From assembly GCA_026210745.1 (NCBI GenBank), contig CP110630.1, positions 4,402,001 through 4,466,000 of the forward strand: a stretch of DNA of 64,000 nucleotides. Direction: 5' to 3'. This stretch comes from Exobasidium rhododendri (taxonomy: Eukaryota; Basidiomycota; Exobasidiomycetes; Exobasidiales; Exobasidiaceae). Both the position numbers and the translations under genes were made by a program. The stretch's first letter is position 1. Each line of letters opens with the position of its first letter. This document shows positions 34,682 to 46,600 of the stretch, piece after piece. A model generated the notes under the pieces. The model was not told where the DNA came from, ran no database searches, and saw nothing but the letters and a program-made list of their open reading frames with translations.

Positions 34682-37600
34682 TTATTCACTCCACATAGCT
34701 GGCCACTGGATGGGCAGTTTAGGGACTTGAGGATTGGAAGTGTCGACTTGCGAGCTGAAGAATTCGTCATGTTCTTGTACAGTCTGTTCGTATTCTCTCA
34801 GACTTTGAATGGCGTATATGTGAAGGTTTTGGCTGTACGGAGCTGCCTTTGCCAAATCTTTCTTGGCGTCTCGAGTCTTTTGGAGTGCAAAGATTTGACT
34901 AGGTTCCAGGTCCGCTGCATTGGTCATCGTCTTTGCAGCACCGTCTTCCTCTTCTGATTCATTTTCGTGTGAAACCAAGTTGAACGCAGGTCCGGGTAAG
35001 ATCGACAGTCGCTTGCTAAAGGCTCGCGATACTCTCATGTTAGCATTCGATCCCTTGCTGTTGCCATTGGACGTAGAAATGGCAAGACCAGCGACATTGG
35101 ACGCTCCTTCTATCAAGGAAGTCGATTGAGGCGGGTACGGTAGCGTGGGGCTCTGCAAGTCAAAGCTGATGTTCGGACTAATGTGATCATTGATCTGCTT
35201 GTCGTCTTCATCGTTGGACAGCAAATTGGCCAGTGATTTGCTCTTTGGGCTTAGCTCTCCCGCGGAACTTGTCGCTTCTAGTGCGCTGCGCTGCTCTCGT
35301 TGACCTGGCTTGCCTTCAAAGCTGAACTCGTAATCGTCGTTCGCTCTTGGTGTGTCCACGCTGCCTCTTCCTGCCTCATCGCTTTCATCTGCTTCCTCTC
35401 CTATCTCCCCTCGATCCGAGTCGTCTTCATCTTCGCCTTCATCCGACTCTAGATCTTGCTCCTCCAGCTTTGGCATGATCTTCCTGTTCCCGTTACGCAG
35501 AGTAGGACTACCGCCAGCCATGTGAGGTGCCGCGTCCAGTAGCTTGGGTGAATGAGCCAAGGAGGAAGAAGGTGATCCATTCATTCGATACGCCATACCC
35601 TCTGCCCTCTTTCCACCTCCCTTTCCTGCTAGGGAGGAAGAAGAAGAAGTCGAAGCGCCTTTCCCTCCTCCCAACACCCTCAACCATTTCGCCGCCCTCG
35701 ATTGTGCTTTGTTCTCTCCTTTATTCGACAAGACTGGATCGGGCATTCCGATACCCAAGACCCTCTCTGCTTTCGTCATCGTGCTGGGCGATCCGAGCTG
35801 AGGGACAGAAGGTGTGCGCTTGATCGTGCTGACAAACGATTGAGCTCTCTTCTTGTTGTGGCTGAACTCATCATCGTCCTCCGAACTGGAGTCTGTGGAG
35901 GACGGGGAAGGTGACAGTTCATCGTGACGCTTTCGAATCTCGTCCAGCCTCCTGTTGAACAGCCGAGCAATACTGATCGCCGTCTTTCCTTTGTTGTCAT
36001 CTTCCGGAGCGTCGAAATCGTTGATGCGAGCCAATCGAAAGACGAGCAGGTGCAAAAAGTAGGCTCGAATTGTAAATGACCAAGACAAGAACAGTTTCTG
36101 GAAGATCTGAGCGTTCAACAGGATCTCTTCACAGAAGCGAATTCTATTTCTGCTCGTGCTGGTCAACACGGCAAAGTTGGAGTAACAAAAGGCGATCGTC
36201 CTCATAAGAGCCAACGCATGGTCAGCGTCCTTGAGCAGCAGCCAGATCGTTTCAATGATGAAATCAATGTCCACCAATCTTTCAATAGGGAATTCGGCGC
36301 TTTCCATGTGGCTAAGTACGCCGTCGAGCCAATCAAGCAAGCAAAAGACACCTTGGACATCGTAGAGAGACGTTCGCTTGATCAGGCTCTTGATGTGAAT
36401 GCTCAACATGGGACCAAAGAGGTGATTATTCGAGGAAGGCGCTCGGATTATATCGACGATGATCGCTGTGCACCTTCGATTGGCTGCTTCGAGATGTCGT
36501 GGCTTTCCAGCAGTGCTTCCCGAAAGGACATTTGCCGTTTCACCTGGATTGAAGTTCTTTTGAGAAGAGAGAGTCGTTACCGACAAGATGTCACGATGAA
36601 CGAGACTGAGACACTTTTGGTGAATACATGTGGCCAGATGCGCATACCCGGGTCCGCCGAAAAAGTTTCCTCGATACGAACTCTCTGACGTGGTGGACGT
36701 AGCCAACAGTCCTGCCAATTGTCGATGGTAACTTCGGCAAAAGCTAAAGAACAACTCAGAATCGTCCGATTGCCACCTTCGTAACCAATTTCCAGACATC
36801 TCCACTTCCACTTCGGGTTGACGAACCAAATAACGATCGTCGTCTTCTTCCAGTCCGTTCCTTGATGATAGGGCAGACGACGACGACGCTAGCGATGTGC
36901 TGCTATGTGCGTCCAGCATCTTGAGGTACGATCTGGCATCCTGAAAGCAAAAGTCGTGCAACGAAGCAGGAAACTGGCTCTTGTACGCTTCCCAGTCCTT
37001 TGGTATCTTTCTGTCCCAACTTGCCTCCGAAGCCACACGTTCCAGCGCAAATCGATTCACTGGCAAGGCACGAAGCAACTTGCTCGCTACACCTGCTATA
37101 CGGAAGAAGGCGATGGCGAGTAATCTGCCGGAGAAGATGAGCGTGTTCTGGTACACTCCCTTCTTGTTGAGCTCTCCAATGGCGTAGCTGAGAATGTGCC
37201 CAAAGACGCTGTGAAATCTCTTCTCGTCGCCTTCGTCCCTCTGGAACATGGTGGCAGAAAAGTTTCTCGACTCGATGATGCAAGCAATACTTTCCAATAT
37301 CGCACCTCGATCGGCGGAGGTTTGAATGATCTGCAGTTCTAGCAGGAGCTGCTGAATCCAGTCAAAGAACAGCGCTCTCCTCGATTTGCCGTACTGAAAT
37401 TGGCCTGAACCGCTCACGTCGACGTTGGGTGTCTCTGCTTCGAGCGCCAAGAATGGCAGAAGAACGGATCGTAGCAAGCCGCCCTTGTCAGTGGGACCAT
37501 TTTGATTCGACATGATCTTGAATCGAAGAAGCGCACTCTCCACCTCTGCCCAAGCACTAGAGGGCAGCAAATTGACGACATCGATTGACATTTCAGTCTC

Positions 37601-40600
37601 ATCGGTGTCAAAGTCATTGCTGTTCAGTGAGATGATTTGGCCTTCGCTGTCGGTATCCTCTCCCTTGATCGACTTGAGGATGAGCGACTCATCCAGCATT
37701 TCACTGCCACTTTTCTCCATTGTGCTCTGACTTTGACTGTTCGGCAGTGCAAAGGAGCCTTCGAACTCCTTGCGATATTTGCTGCTGTTCCTACCTGTGC
37801 GCTCTGTGCTGCCAGGACCAGAAGGAGTGCTTCGAGAGCTGTTGGCCTGGGATGGCCGAACCACGTGTCCCTTTCGAGTGTAGGACAGCAGTCCAGGCGG
37901 AACGTACATGGACCCATTGCCATTCCCTGGCTTCTTGCTCGTCATTCCCGGAGGATCAGCACCAACACTGCCATCAGATGTTGCCGTCGTGAGTCCTCCT
38001 TGATTCGTCCTTGTGGTTGGTTGTGATACCGGGACAAGGCTCCCCTTCTCCAATTTGGCTAACGTGGCTACATCGGGCTGCAACGTCGAAGACCTCTCTC
38101 GTGACTTGACAGGCAGATCAGGCCTGAACGAGAAACTTGATGAGTCGTTCAGGGCGCGACTAGCAGCGTTAGATGTACTAGCCGACGTCATCGAGTCGTT
38201 GCTGCCACTGTCATCCATGAAGCTGGTACTGCCTTGGCCAAGTAAGGCGACTGCACGCTTCTGAGCATTGCTCAACGGTTCACTGAACGATTGTGCTTGT
38301 TGCTGCGATTGCTGACCAAGAACAGGTGCCAAGAGCGGTGAAGTGATGGGCACATTTGGTTTGTTATCGAAGTTCGCGGGACTCCAAGCTCGAGAAGAAT
38401 TCGGTGCCGAGTAGGTGGACGACTCTTCCGACGTAGACTGGGCAGAGGAGCTTGTCCTTCTCGTGACAAGGTTGTGCATCGCGTCACTCAACGAGGAGCC
38501 ATTGACATCGGAAAAGACGGTAGCGTTGGAGTTCCTTTGAATGTGACTGTTGCTGCCATTACTGCTGCTGCTGCTGACGTTGTTGCCAATCAGATCGCCG
38601 TGTGAGATAGGTGAGTTGATTTGATGAGGGGAAGCTTTCGTTGCGCCAGAAGATGGTCTTACTGCTGTATTTTGAGAAGACCAGACGGATGCCGAGGAAG
38701 GGTGCCTCGGTAGCTGAGCCGACTTGGCGTCACCGGTACCATTCAGAAGTGCGCTCGACTTGTAGGAAGGTGGTGTGGCGACCTTCTCGAACTCGTGCGA
38801 GTAGGCGATAAAATTCGGCGTCCTAGGCAACGTTTTCTCTTGACTCGGTGCTGTTGACACGGGCGTCGCCAGAGTGGCGGCTCTAGCCCTGGTCACCCTT
38901 TCGCGATCGTCAAATCGAGATAAAGAGGGAACTTTCTCCCCTGCAGCAATCTTACTCTCTTCTGCTTTCGCCCTGCTTTCATACGAAAAGTACTGATCCG
39001 ACTCGAGGTCATCAAAGAGACCATTCGACACTGGCAGGGTAAAGTCGAGCGAAGGAGCCTCTTCTGACGCCTTTTTAAACTCTACTCCTCCTCTCATCAA
39101 TTGACCTTGTTGTTCTGCGTCAAGCCAAGTTGTTGAGTTCGCAGCATTAGCAAGAGCAGAGGAGGACGAGGAGGAGGCAGCAAAAGCCTGATCTAACTGT
39201 GATCTCTCAGGTGAGGAAGTCCATCCCGCTGATTCGGCCGTGTTCAGATTAACGATCGGTCTTTGAAGGGTGGATGGAATATGGTCGGATCTATTTTGTG
39301 CAAGGTTTGAGGGGCGTTGGGAGGATGGACCCGGAAGGAATGATGGAGATTCATACGGATCACTTACTTGAGCCATCGCTGCACCTGCATTGGCTTGCCT
39401 GGACGATGGCTCTTTACCTTGACCTCGTGCTGAGAACATATTTTTGAACCCTGCTCCGATTTTAGCGGCTCGTTCCTTTCCAGAAGAGGAGGAGGGTCGA
39501 CCTGTCTGTTGTCCTTTAGCGCTCTCCGTGCCTCGACTCATGGGAGAGGAGGTCCGGAGGCCACTGTTTGCTTCAGAGGTGTAGTTCCCTTGCTCAACTG
39601 CGGCTGCTCCCTCCTTCGGGGTCATATTTCGGCCATACTTTGATGTCGATTGATTTTTGGTGTGAGAAAGGGAGCTTTGAGAGGTAGATAGTAAGGCAGA
39701 GGTGGTATTGCCTAGATTTTCCTGAGATGCTTGACGGAAAAGTGGATTCGATGCCTCTTGCGTAGGTGAGGAGCCCGTGCTCCAATTCCCCAGCGCATCC
39801 ATCGTTGCACTGGCCAACTTTGGCGACATATTGACTGGCAGAGATCCTTTGTTCGTGCCGCCCGTCCATCGTGATGTACTTCGAGGTGGAGTCTTGTCAA
39901 AATCTAGTGGTTTGGAAGGGAGTCGTTCTGCTGAAATGGACCTACTCAGGTCTTTTCCGTCCGCAATCGGTGACCCTATCCGACCTCTAAGCGTGTTCTT
40001 CTCATTCACCCTTGACGATTCAAAAGAAGCGCCTGATAGTGAAGAGGCCATCTTACTTCCATTCTGGTCTTCTTGACTTTGTGGTCTCTTCCAAGCCACT
40101 TCATCCCCTTGCGTCGAGCTGTTATTGGACTTTGTTCGTGATCTCTGCGGCATCTGCTTTACCTGTGTCGCCATTGGTCGCTGTGATGCGCTCAAAATTG
40201 ACAATTTTTGACGAGCTCCCGTAGCGCCGATAGGGACCAAGAAATTCCTTGCGTTGTTCGTAGAATTACTAGTCCTCTCCCGCGCAGCAGATGTGATGGT
40301 CCCAGAACTCTGACTGGATGGCAAAGGTGTAGCTGTGCCCAGCTTTACATTCATGCCGTCGTCGTGAAGGGAGCTGGCCGAAGTAGAGCGCATCTGGTAG
40401 AGCTTTGGTCGGATGCCTCTGATATCTTCCATTGATGGTCTCGATGACACCTTGTGCGATGGCAGAAGATGTTCTTGCTGTGAATTTGAGGAGGATCCGG
40501 GGCTGCTGCGTTGCCATTGACTGCTGTTGCTGCCTCCTGTACTGTTGCTACTCACTGTCCATCCTGACGTTGTCCTACCCGCTGACAGAGGCATACTTGG

Positions 40601-40789
40601 GCTGGAAGAGGACGTCCCAAGGCCCAGTGCGCCCGGCAAGGACGAAGTGGAAGCAGCGAAGTACGGACGCTGAGTGTTGGAATCTCCGCTCGAAGCATTA
40701 CTGCCATTCTTCGAGGGTCGAGCAAAGGGCAATCTGCTGCCTGATCCGCTGAGACTTGTCTGATTGTAGAATCCGTCTTGTTGCGACAT
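34682..40789 (-). CDS. Very large DUF1765 (UPF0592) family protein, function unknown
   Basis: One uninterrupted exon of 6108 bp encodes 2035 residues, starting MSQQDGFYNQTSLSG. The first roughly 1070 residues are Ser/Thr/Asn/Gln-rich and disordered. A helical region of about 1090-1560 matches the fungal DUF1765 family, recognisable by SGRLLAIAFFRIAGVASKLL, ALFFDWIQQLLLELQ and the following CFQDARSYLKML. The C-terminal part is again low complexity with acidic runs (DLESDEGEDEDDSDRGE) and ends in a conserved-looking YAIQSLREYEQTVQEHDEFF. The family has been labelled as membrane-associated in fission yeast, but no clear membrane helix is obvious and no molecular role is established. This is the longest complete gene in the window. 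Confidence 0.85.
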   Translation of the reverse strand: MSQQDGFYNQTSLSGSGSRLPFARPSKNGSNASSGDSNTQRPYFAASTSSLPGALGLGTSSSSPSMPLSAGRTTSGWTVSSNSTGGSNSSQWQRSSPGSSSNSQQEHLLPSHKVSSRPSMEDIRGIRPKLYQMRSTSASSLHDDGMNVKLGTATPLPSSQSSGTITSAARERTSNSTNNARNFLVPIGATGARQKLSILSASQRPMATQVKQMPQRSRTKSNNSSTQGDEVAWKRPQSQEDQNGSKMASSLSGASFESSRVNEKNTLRGRIGSPIADGKDLSRSISAERLPSKPLDFDKTPPRSTSRWTGGTNKGSLPVNMSPKLASATMDALGNWSTGSSPTQEASNPLFRQASQENLGNTTSALLSTSQSSLSHTKNQSTSKYGRNMTPKEGAAAVEQGNYTSEANSGLRTSSPMSRGTESAKGQQTGRPSSSSGKERAAKIGAGFKNMFSARGQGKEPSSRQANAGAAMAQVSDPYESPSFLPGPSSQRPSNLAQNRSDHIPSTLQRPIVNLNTAESAGWTSSPERSQLDQAFAASSSSSSALANAANSTTWLDAEQQGQLMRGGVEFKKASEEAPSLDFTLPVSNGLFDDLESDQYFSYESRAKAEESKIAAGEKVPSLSRFDDRERVTRARAATLATPVSTAPSQEKTLPRTPNFIAYSHEFEKVATPPSYKSSALLNGTGDAKSAQLPRHPSSASVWSSQNTAVRPSSGATKASPHQINSPISHGDLIGNNVSSSSSNGSNSHIQRNSNATVFSDVNGSSLSDAMHNLVTRRTSSSAQSTSEESSTYSAPNSSRAWSPANFDNKPNVPITSPLLAPVLGQQSQQQAQSFSEPLSNAQKRAVALLGQGSTSFMDDSGSNDSMTSASTSNAASRALNDSSSFSFRPDLPVKSRERSSTLQPDVATLAKLEKGSLVPVSQPTTRTNQGGLTTATSDGSVGADPPGMTSKKPGNGNGSMYVPPGLLSYTRKGHVVRPSQANSSRSTPSGPGSTERTGRNSSKYRKEFEGSFALPNSQSQSTMEKSGSEMLDESLILKSIKGEDTDSEGQIISLNSNDFDTDETEMSIDVVNLLPSSAWAEVESALLRFKIMSNQNGPTDKGGLLRSVLLPFLALEAETPNVDVSGSGQFQYGKSRRALFFDWIQQLLLELQIIQTSADRGAILESIACIIESRNFSATMFQRDEGDEKRFHSVFGHILSYAIGELNKKGVYQNTLIFSGRLLAIAFFRIAGVASKLLRALPVNRFALERVASEASWDRKIPKDWEAYKSQFPASLHDFCFQDARSYLKMLDAHSSTSLASSSSALSSRNGLEEDDDRYLVRQPEVEVEMSGNWLRRWQSDDSELFFSFCRSYHRQLAGLLATSTTSESSYRGNFFGGPGYAHLATCIHQKCLSLVHRDILSVTTLSSQKNFNPGETANVLSGSTAGKPRHLEAANRRCTAIIVDIIRAPSSNNHLFGPMLSIHIKSLIKRTSLYDVQGVFCLLDWLDGVLSHMESAEFPIERLVDIDFIIETIWLLLKDADHALALMRTIAFCYSNFAVLTSTSRNRIRFCEEILLNAQIFQKLFLSWSFTIRAYFLHLLVFRLARINDFDAPEDDNKGKTAISIARLFNRRLDEIRKRHDELSPSPSSTDSSSEDDDEFSHNKKRAQSFVSTIKRTPSVPQLGSPSTMTKAERVLGIGMPDPVLSNKGENKAQSRAAKWLRVLGGGKGASTSSSSSLAGKGGGKRAEGMAYRMNGSPSSSLAHSPKLLDAAPHMAGGSPTLRNGNRKIMPKLEEQDLESDEGEDEDDSDRGEIGEEADESDEAGRGSVDTPRANDDYEFSFEGKPGQREQRSALEATSSAGELSPKSKSLANLLSNDEDDKQINDHISPNISFDLQSPTLPYPPQSTSLIEGASNVAGLAISTSNGNSKGSNANMRVSRAFSKRLSILPGPAFNLVSHENESEEEDGAAKTMTNAADLEPSQIFALQKTRDAKKDLAKAAPYSQNLHIYAIQSLREYEQTVQEHDEFFSSQVDTSNPQVPKLPIQWPAMWSE

Positions 40790-41882
40790 CGTGGCTGCTC
40801 TATGATTCCGGCCTTACTGCGTCTCCCTTCCCTGTAGATCCACCTGAAAGGCAAAGGATGCAGTGTATCTCGCAAATCAGAAGAGGCGTAGCATCCGAGC
40901 TCGAGGACGATGTTTTGGCGTCGCCCCTAAATACTCCCAGGTCCGACCTTGACGCTACAGTGGCGCTCCTCTGGGTAAGTCTTCTTGTCGCTCTCCACGA
41001 CTGACGATCGAGAGGAAGATCACCTGGTTGATAAAGCGAACTCTGTGGGCTATACGAAGAGCTCTAGGTTCGGTTTGATAACAATCGAGATCTAGGCAAG
41101 GTGAGACCGCTGCCACGATTCGGTATACTTTTGTTGTATGAGGAGCAGCTGTATCCGTATACAAGTAGGGCAATCGCCCTCTCACCTTTGAGATCGCAAG
41201 GAGAGCGCAAGGAGCTTGCCCGGGTATCTTGGTGGAGAAGGTCGTCGCTGTGGTTCGGTCTGCGAAGAAGGGGGTGGGGAGTAAATAGTTATTTGTGTCG
41301 AGGCGACACAACGGCCGAGAAAGTACCAGACAGTGGCTAGTCTCCTCGATGCAACGGGCGAGGGAGGGCTGAAGGCAATACTAACAATGGATTTGAGGAA
41401 TAAGACTTGCGCGCTCTTTTCTAATATACATTTACTGACTCCAAGATCTATTGAAAAGTCAACTCCCCTTAGTGTTGCCAAATGTAGAATGATGCCACCT
41501 TGGGAGGATCTCCTAGAATGACGATGGTGGAGGAGGAGTGCCAGGGCGAAGTGGGCAGGCCACACCCAAATCTGTTGTCTCGCCACGCCGATTTTGAATC
41601 CTCCCACGATGATGCGGGAAGCCTCAATTGTGGTCTAACAGACTATCTCAGCCATGTCGCAAAATGACACGTATAAGAGTGTTTCATTGAGACTGAGAAG
41701 CAAGTGTGTGCTCTCGCCTGACTAGGTCAAGGCCGGCCGCGCACCTGTCGAGGCTCGAAAAGTCACCCCAGATCAAAAATCACGGCGTCAAAATATCTTC
41801 AGTCTCGAGCGCATACAGCCATAATCACCCCCTCTGAAGACCAAAGGCTCCTGAACTAGATAGAGCATCGTAGACAGCTACA
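40790..41882. other. Intergenic, divergent promoter region
   Basis: 1093 bp between the DUF1765 gene start (minus) and the transposon-split gene (plus). A TATAAG at 41672-41677 lies about 210 bp upstream of the plus-strand ATG. A 141-codon minus-strand open frame at 41182-41607 was not accepted as a gene. Confidence 0.5.
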
Positions 41883-43383
41883 ATGAAAGCTGGACGCATT
41901 AGAAAGAGCAGAAGTAGGGGACAAGGCGGAGAGAATAGCGACCATGCAGATAATAACAATAGTGATCCAGTAGATTACCGAAGTTCGAAGAGATGGCGCA
42001 GGGAGGATAGCACTGACGACGGCCTGTCAATTGTAAAAACTCTCGATGGCAACTTAGAAAGCAGCGACATATCACCAAGCAAACTTGAAAGTGGTTGGTT
42101 TCCTCTGGAGCATTTATGTGTCTCAGGGACCGTATGGATTACCAAAGACCATGCACCATGTGTGCGTTGGATCGGTGGCGAGGATGGTCACTGGAAATTT
42201 CGTTGGACGGTCAAAGGCACGGCAGAAGAATCTTTTGCTATAATCAAGCATAGTGATATTCGTTTTGTGATGGTGAGCTAAGTAGGGATGACGAAGGGAG
42301 CTGGCCGAAGTAATCACTGACAGTACCTGTGTTTTCTCAGTATGTCTACCCTACTGCGCGGCGGATGATCGTGTCTATTGAAAATGCCAAAGACGTTATC
42401 GAGGAGGAGTTTATACAGAGTCAGAAGCGCAACGACACGACCTCCGCGTTGCTCGTCTGCTGGGAGTGTTCAAGTGGCGACGGTCGTGATGAGGTAGTCG
42501 ATACCATCCTCGAGATTCTCGAGAATGAGTATAGAGTTGTTGCAACAATGGATTTTACGATTACGAACGAAATAAAACGGGCAAAGTCGATTTCTTGGGA
42601 GATCGATGCGAGGACGTCAAGGATTGGTCCTTCTCTCCGTCATATCAGCGAAGCCTCTACACAGTTCGGCAAACCAGTCCCTGAAACATCACGAAGTTCC
42701 GAGCTCCGTGGGAAGGATTGCACACGGACGGAGATTGGTGTCCAAGTCGATGCTTGTGATTCGACTGTACCGCCGCCGCCGTCAGAAAGTGACCGAGGAT
42801 CCGTGCCAGTTGTTCCTCTTACGCTGGCTCTGGCAATTGACTGCTACGTTGAAAGTGTGTATGAACGTGGCAGACCGTGGACAACCTTGCTCGCCAAAGT
42901 GAGGCAGCTCTTCCTTGCTGTAGAAGAGAGGGTAGACAGTAAAAAGGCTCTCTTTGACGATACCTTTGGAAGCATCGATTTCTTCACGGACGTACTCGAG
43001 TCACTGTCACAGAGAGTGTTGACTAGCCAGAGAATCAGTCTCAGAACAACAAGTACGATTCATGACATCTCTATCACATTGAAGTCTTTGTACGAGACGA
43101 AGAAGAGGATGAACAATCTGCTGAACATCCTAGATGACAAGAGCTCCTTCCCAGAATTCTATGATGGATACGAAATTAGGCCAGGATATGAGGCCAGGAT
43201 ACGCTATTTTCTGCCTTTTCTTCACTCCGTAAACAGTACCACGATATACACCGAGCTTCGCGAAGAAGTTGATTATCCGGTGAGAAGAAGCAGCGTGGAT
43301 AAATACGCTTTTCCAGCGCGCGAGTTTCCGTACACGTCAAGTCGCAAGGAACTGAAAGGAGACGCTGCACAAAGAGAGGAATT

Positions 43384-43662
43384 TGTTGAGAAGAGAATGA
43401 GATCGATTGAGGGAATTAGACACAACGGGGAATACACGCTGTTTAAATAGACACTAGACAAGTGAGATAGGGGAAGTGAGACGAGTCTGAGACAAATGAA
43501 GGAAGGGGACCAAACTGCCTACTAGAGTGAGGGTCCATGCCAGAGATGAAGGTGATCTAACCATTATTGATGTCTCTAGAAGGGGTCAAAGACGCGTGCG
43601 ATTAATCGCACAGCTCCGGGCGTACGATTATTCGTACGCGATCTGAGCTGCTGATTTCAACA
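43384..43662 (-). repeat. 3' LTR of the copia element (left copy on plus strand)
   Basis: 279 bp, TGTTGA to TCAACA. In element direction the first few bases supply the gag-pol stop codon. Two perfect inverted repeats occur close together: a 16-bp palindrome GTGCGATTAATCGCAC at 43596-43611, and an 8-bp stem (GCGTACGA with TCGTACGC) around a TTAT loop at 43620-43639. Confidence 0.97.
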
Positions 43663-46600
43663 CTCCCTCTCAATTGCGGCTCTTGGAGGAAGACCCAATT
43701 GTTTGACAGCAGTGAGGTGTTTGACGTTGAGTAAAGGCTTGGTGAGAATGTCAGCCTTCTGAAGCGCAGTAGGGATGTACTCAATGGTTAGAATGCTGTC
43801 TTTGATTTGATCACGGGTGTAGTGATAGCGCACATTGATGTGCTTGGTGCGACGGTGGAATTGAGTGTCCTTTGCATAGGCATTGGCCCCCTGATTGTCA
43901 GCGTGAATGGTAGTGGGACCAGATGGTTTGAGACCAAAGTGCTCAAGAAGACGTCGCATCCAGGCTGTCTCCTTTGCACCATTGCAGAGCACAATGTACT
44001 CTGACTCAAGAGAAGAGGTGGCAACACAGTCTTGCCGTCGTGACATCCAGGTGATGATGCCGCTGTTGAAGGTGGTAAGGACGCCACCAGTTGATCTTGC
44101 TGTGGCCTTATCCCCAGCATAGTCGGCATCACAGTAGGTGACTAGTTGACCATTGCTGTCCCTGTTGATGCCAATGTGGTACTTGAGAGAGTAAGCTGCT
44201 GTTGAGTTGAGGTACCGGAGAAGGTGCTTGGCCATGATAAGGTGACCTGACGTGGGTGACTGTAGCTTGCGAGAGAGAAGCTGAGCAGTGAAGGCAATGT
44301 CAACACGAGTACCCATAGCAGCATACATGACTGCACCAATGATTGATTGATAGACCAGTTTGAGAGAAGGCGGGAGCGCTGGTGCTTTGTCGGCTTCTTC
44401 CATATTGAAGTTGAGAGGAAGAGGAGTGGCAACGGGTGCTGATTTTGCAAGACCATAGCGTTCCACAATCTTCTTGATGTACGATGCTTGACTGATCTCT
44501 AGATACTGAGAGTCACGGCTGACTTGAAGGCCAAGGATGTATGAGACAGGACCGCCGTCCACAATCTTGAATTGACGGTGGAAATCATCCTTGATTTGCT
44601 GTACTTGCTCAGGTGTACTTGCAGTGATGATCATGTCGTCCACATAGAGACAGATGATAGCAGACAGAGGTTGATCAAGGCCACCTTTGACGTAGAGGCC
44701 TTGGTCGCTCTCAACGCATCTGAAGTTCATCTTGATGAGTTGGTCGTGAGCAGATTGATACCAGACACGGCCAGATTGCTTGAGACCATACAAGCCCTTG
44801 ACTAACTTGCAAACACGGTCGGTACCATCTTCCAGACCAGGAGGCTGTACCATGTAGATGTCCTCTGTGAGATAGCCGTTGAGGTAGGCGGCAATGACGT
44901 CAGCTTGATGAATGGGCCAGTTGTACATGGCTGCAATGGAGAGAACAAGACGGATGGTACCAGAGCGGACAACGGGAGAGAATGTTTCCTTGAAGTCAAT
45001 ACCTTCTTTCTGACTGTATCCCTTGGCAACAAGTCGAGCTTTGAACTTGTCAATTGAACCATCGGGATTGTGTTTGATGTTGAAGACCCATCGGTTGCCA
45101 ATTGCAGTACGACCCTTAGGCAGAGTGCAAAGCATCCAGGTGCCATTCTCTTTGTGATTGGACTCCTCCTTCTTGATGGCATTCTTCCAGTCTGGCCAGG
45201 TGTTGAGAGATCTTGCTTGATTGATGGTGAGAGGAATCTCTTCTGCCACTTGCATGTCAGCGGTAGAAGCAACGAAGGCATGGGCAATGAATCCAGCAAG
45301 GTGATAGTCTTGCAGACGGGATGGAGCTTGATGTGCCCGCTGAGGTCGAGAAGAGTTGATGGTAGCCTGGGTGAGTACTTCCTCCTCTGTGTCTGATGGT
45401 GGATCAGAGAGGTCGCTACTGCCATCTGATTGATGGTCTTGTGTTGGAGGGGTGTCATTGTCACTGTCCTCACTGTCACTGACGGTGAATGTCCTGTCTT
45501 TGATGAGAGGAGCGAGTCTTGCCTGAGTCCAGTCTCCCTCTCCAGATGAGCTCCCTGATGACTTGAATGGGAAGAAGGATTCATCAAAGACAACGTCGAT
45601 GCTGAAGGTGATCCTGCCTGTGGACTGATTGAGTAGTTTCCATCCTTTGCGACCTGCAGCAAAGCCAATGAAGGTAAGCGGGATTGACCTATCTTCAAGC
45701 TTCTTCTTCTGAGTGGTGTCGGCTGCATAGGCTAAACAGCCAAAGGTGCGCAGGATACTGAGATCGGGCAAGTGCTTGAACCAAGCTTGATAGGGAGATG
45801 TTCTCTTGCCGCGAGGTACCCTGTTGTGAATCCAGACAGCAAGATTAAGTGCTTCTGCCCACAAAGAAGGTGGGGCAGATGATTTGGAAGCCATGGACCG
45901 GACCATCTCCATTAGAGTGCGGTTGAGACGCTCTGCTACTCCATTTTGCTGAGGTGAACGGGGCATGGTGACATGGCGCTCAATGCCTTTAGAGCTGAGA
46001 AATTTCTCCATGTCTTGATTGATATATTCACCGCCACCATCTGAGCGCAGGGCCTTGAGTAGCTTGCCAGTAGAGCGCTCTGCTTGAGCAAGGTAAGTCT
46101 GGAAATGACGATTGACTTCATCCTTAGTGGCCATGGTGAAAAGATTGACATAGCCGGTCTTGTCGTCGATGAAAGTGACAAAGTAAGCTTTCTTGGATAG
46201 TGAGAGCGGTAATGGTCCAACAACATCAGTGTGAACCAGAGCAAGGGTTTGACTAGCCTTTGCACCGTCACGGGATGAAAAAGAATGACGGACCTGACCA
46301 CCAACCTGGCAGTCAAGGCAGATGTTGCCGTTGGAGGGAGGCGCATCTTGAGTGTAAGATGCTTGATTGAGAGTCAACTTGACTGCCTTCTCTGCTATGT
46401 GGCCAAGGCGCTGATGCCAAAGCTGAAGAGGCGGAGTGATTGGCTTGGTGGTGACCAAAGCATGCTCGCTTTCCTCTGTCAAGAGGTAACGGGCCTTGCC
46501 TTGCTTGACTGATTCAAGCATGACGGCCTTGGAGGCAGGATCAATGATGCGGAGTCCATCTTGATCATAGAGTGGTTGGAAACCACGAGAAATGGTTGAC

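Noticed and set aside
35527-40752. Numerous plus-strand frames opposite the DUF1765 gene
   Set aside because: They are antisense shadows of a continuous 2035-codon frame and show no independent motifs.
41182-41607. 141-codon minus-strand open frame in the divergent promoter before the split gene
   Set aside because: The composition is arbitrary with no motif or homology, and it lies in a promoter between two divergent genes. Nothing supports expression.
43273-43461. Minus-strand frame beginning in the left LTR
   Set aside because: It is the LTR-derived part of the frame that, at the other end, precedes gag. Here it has no partner and runs into the host exon antisense.
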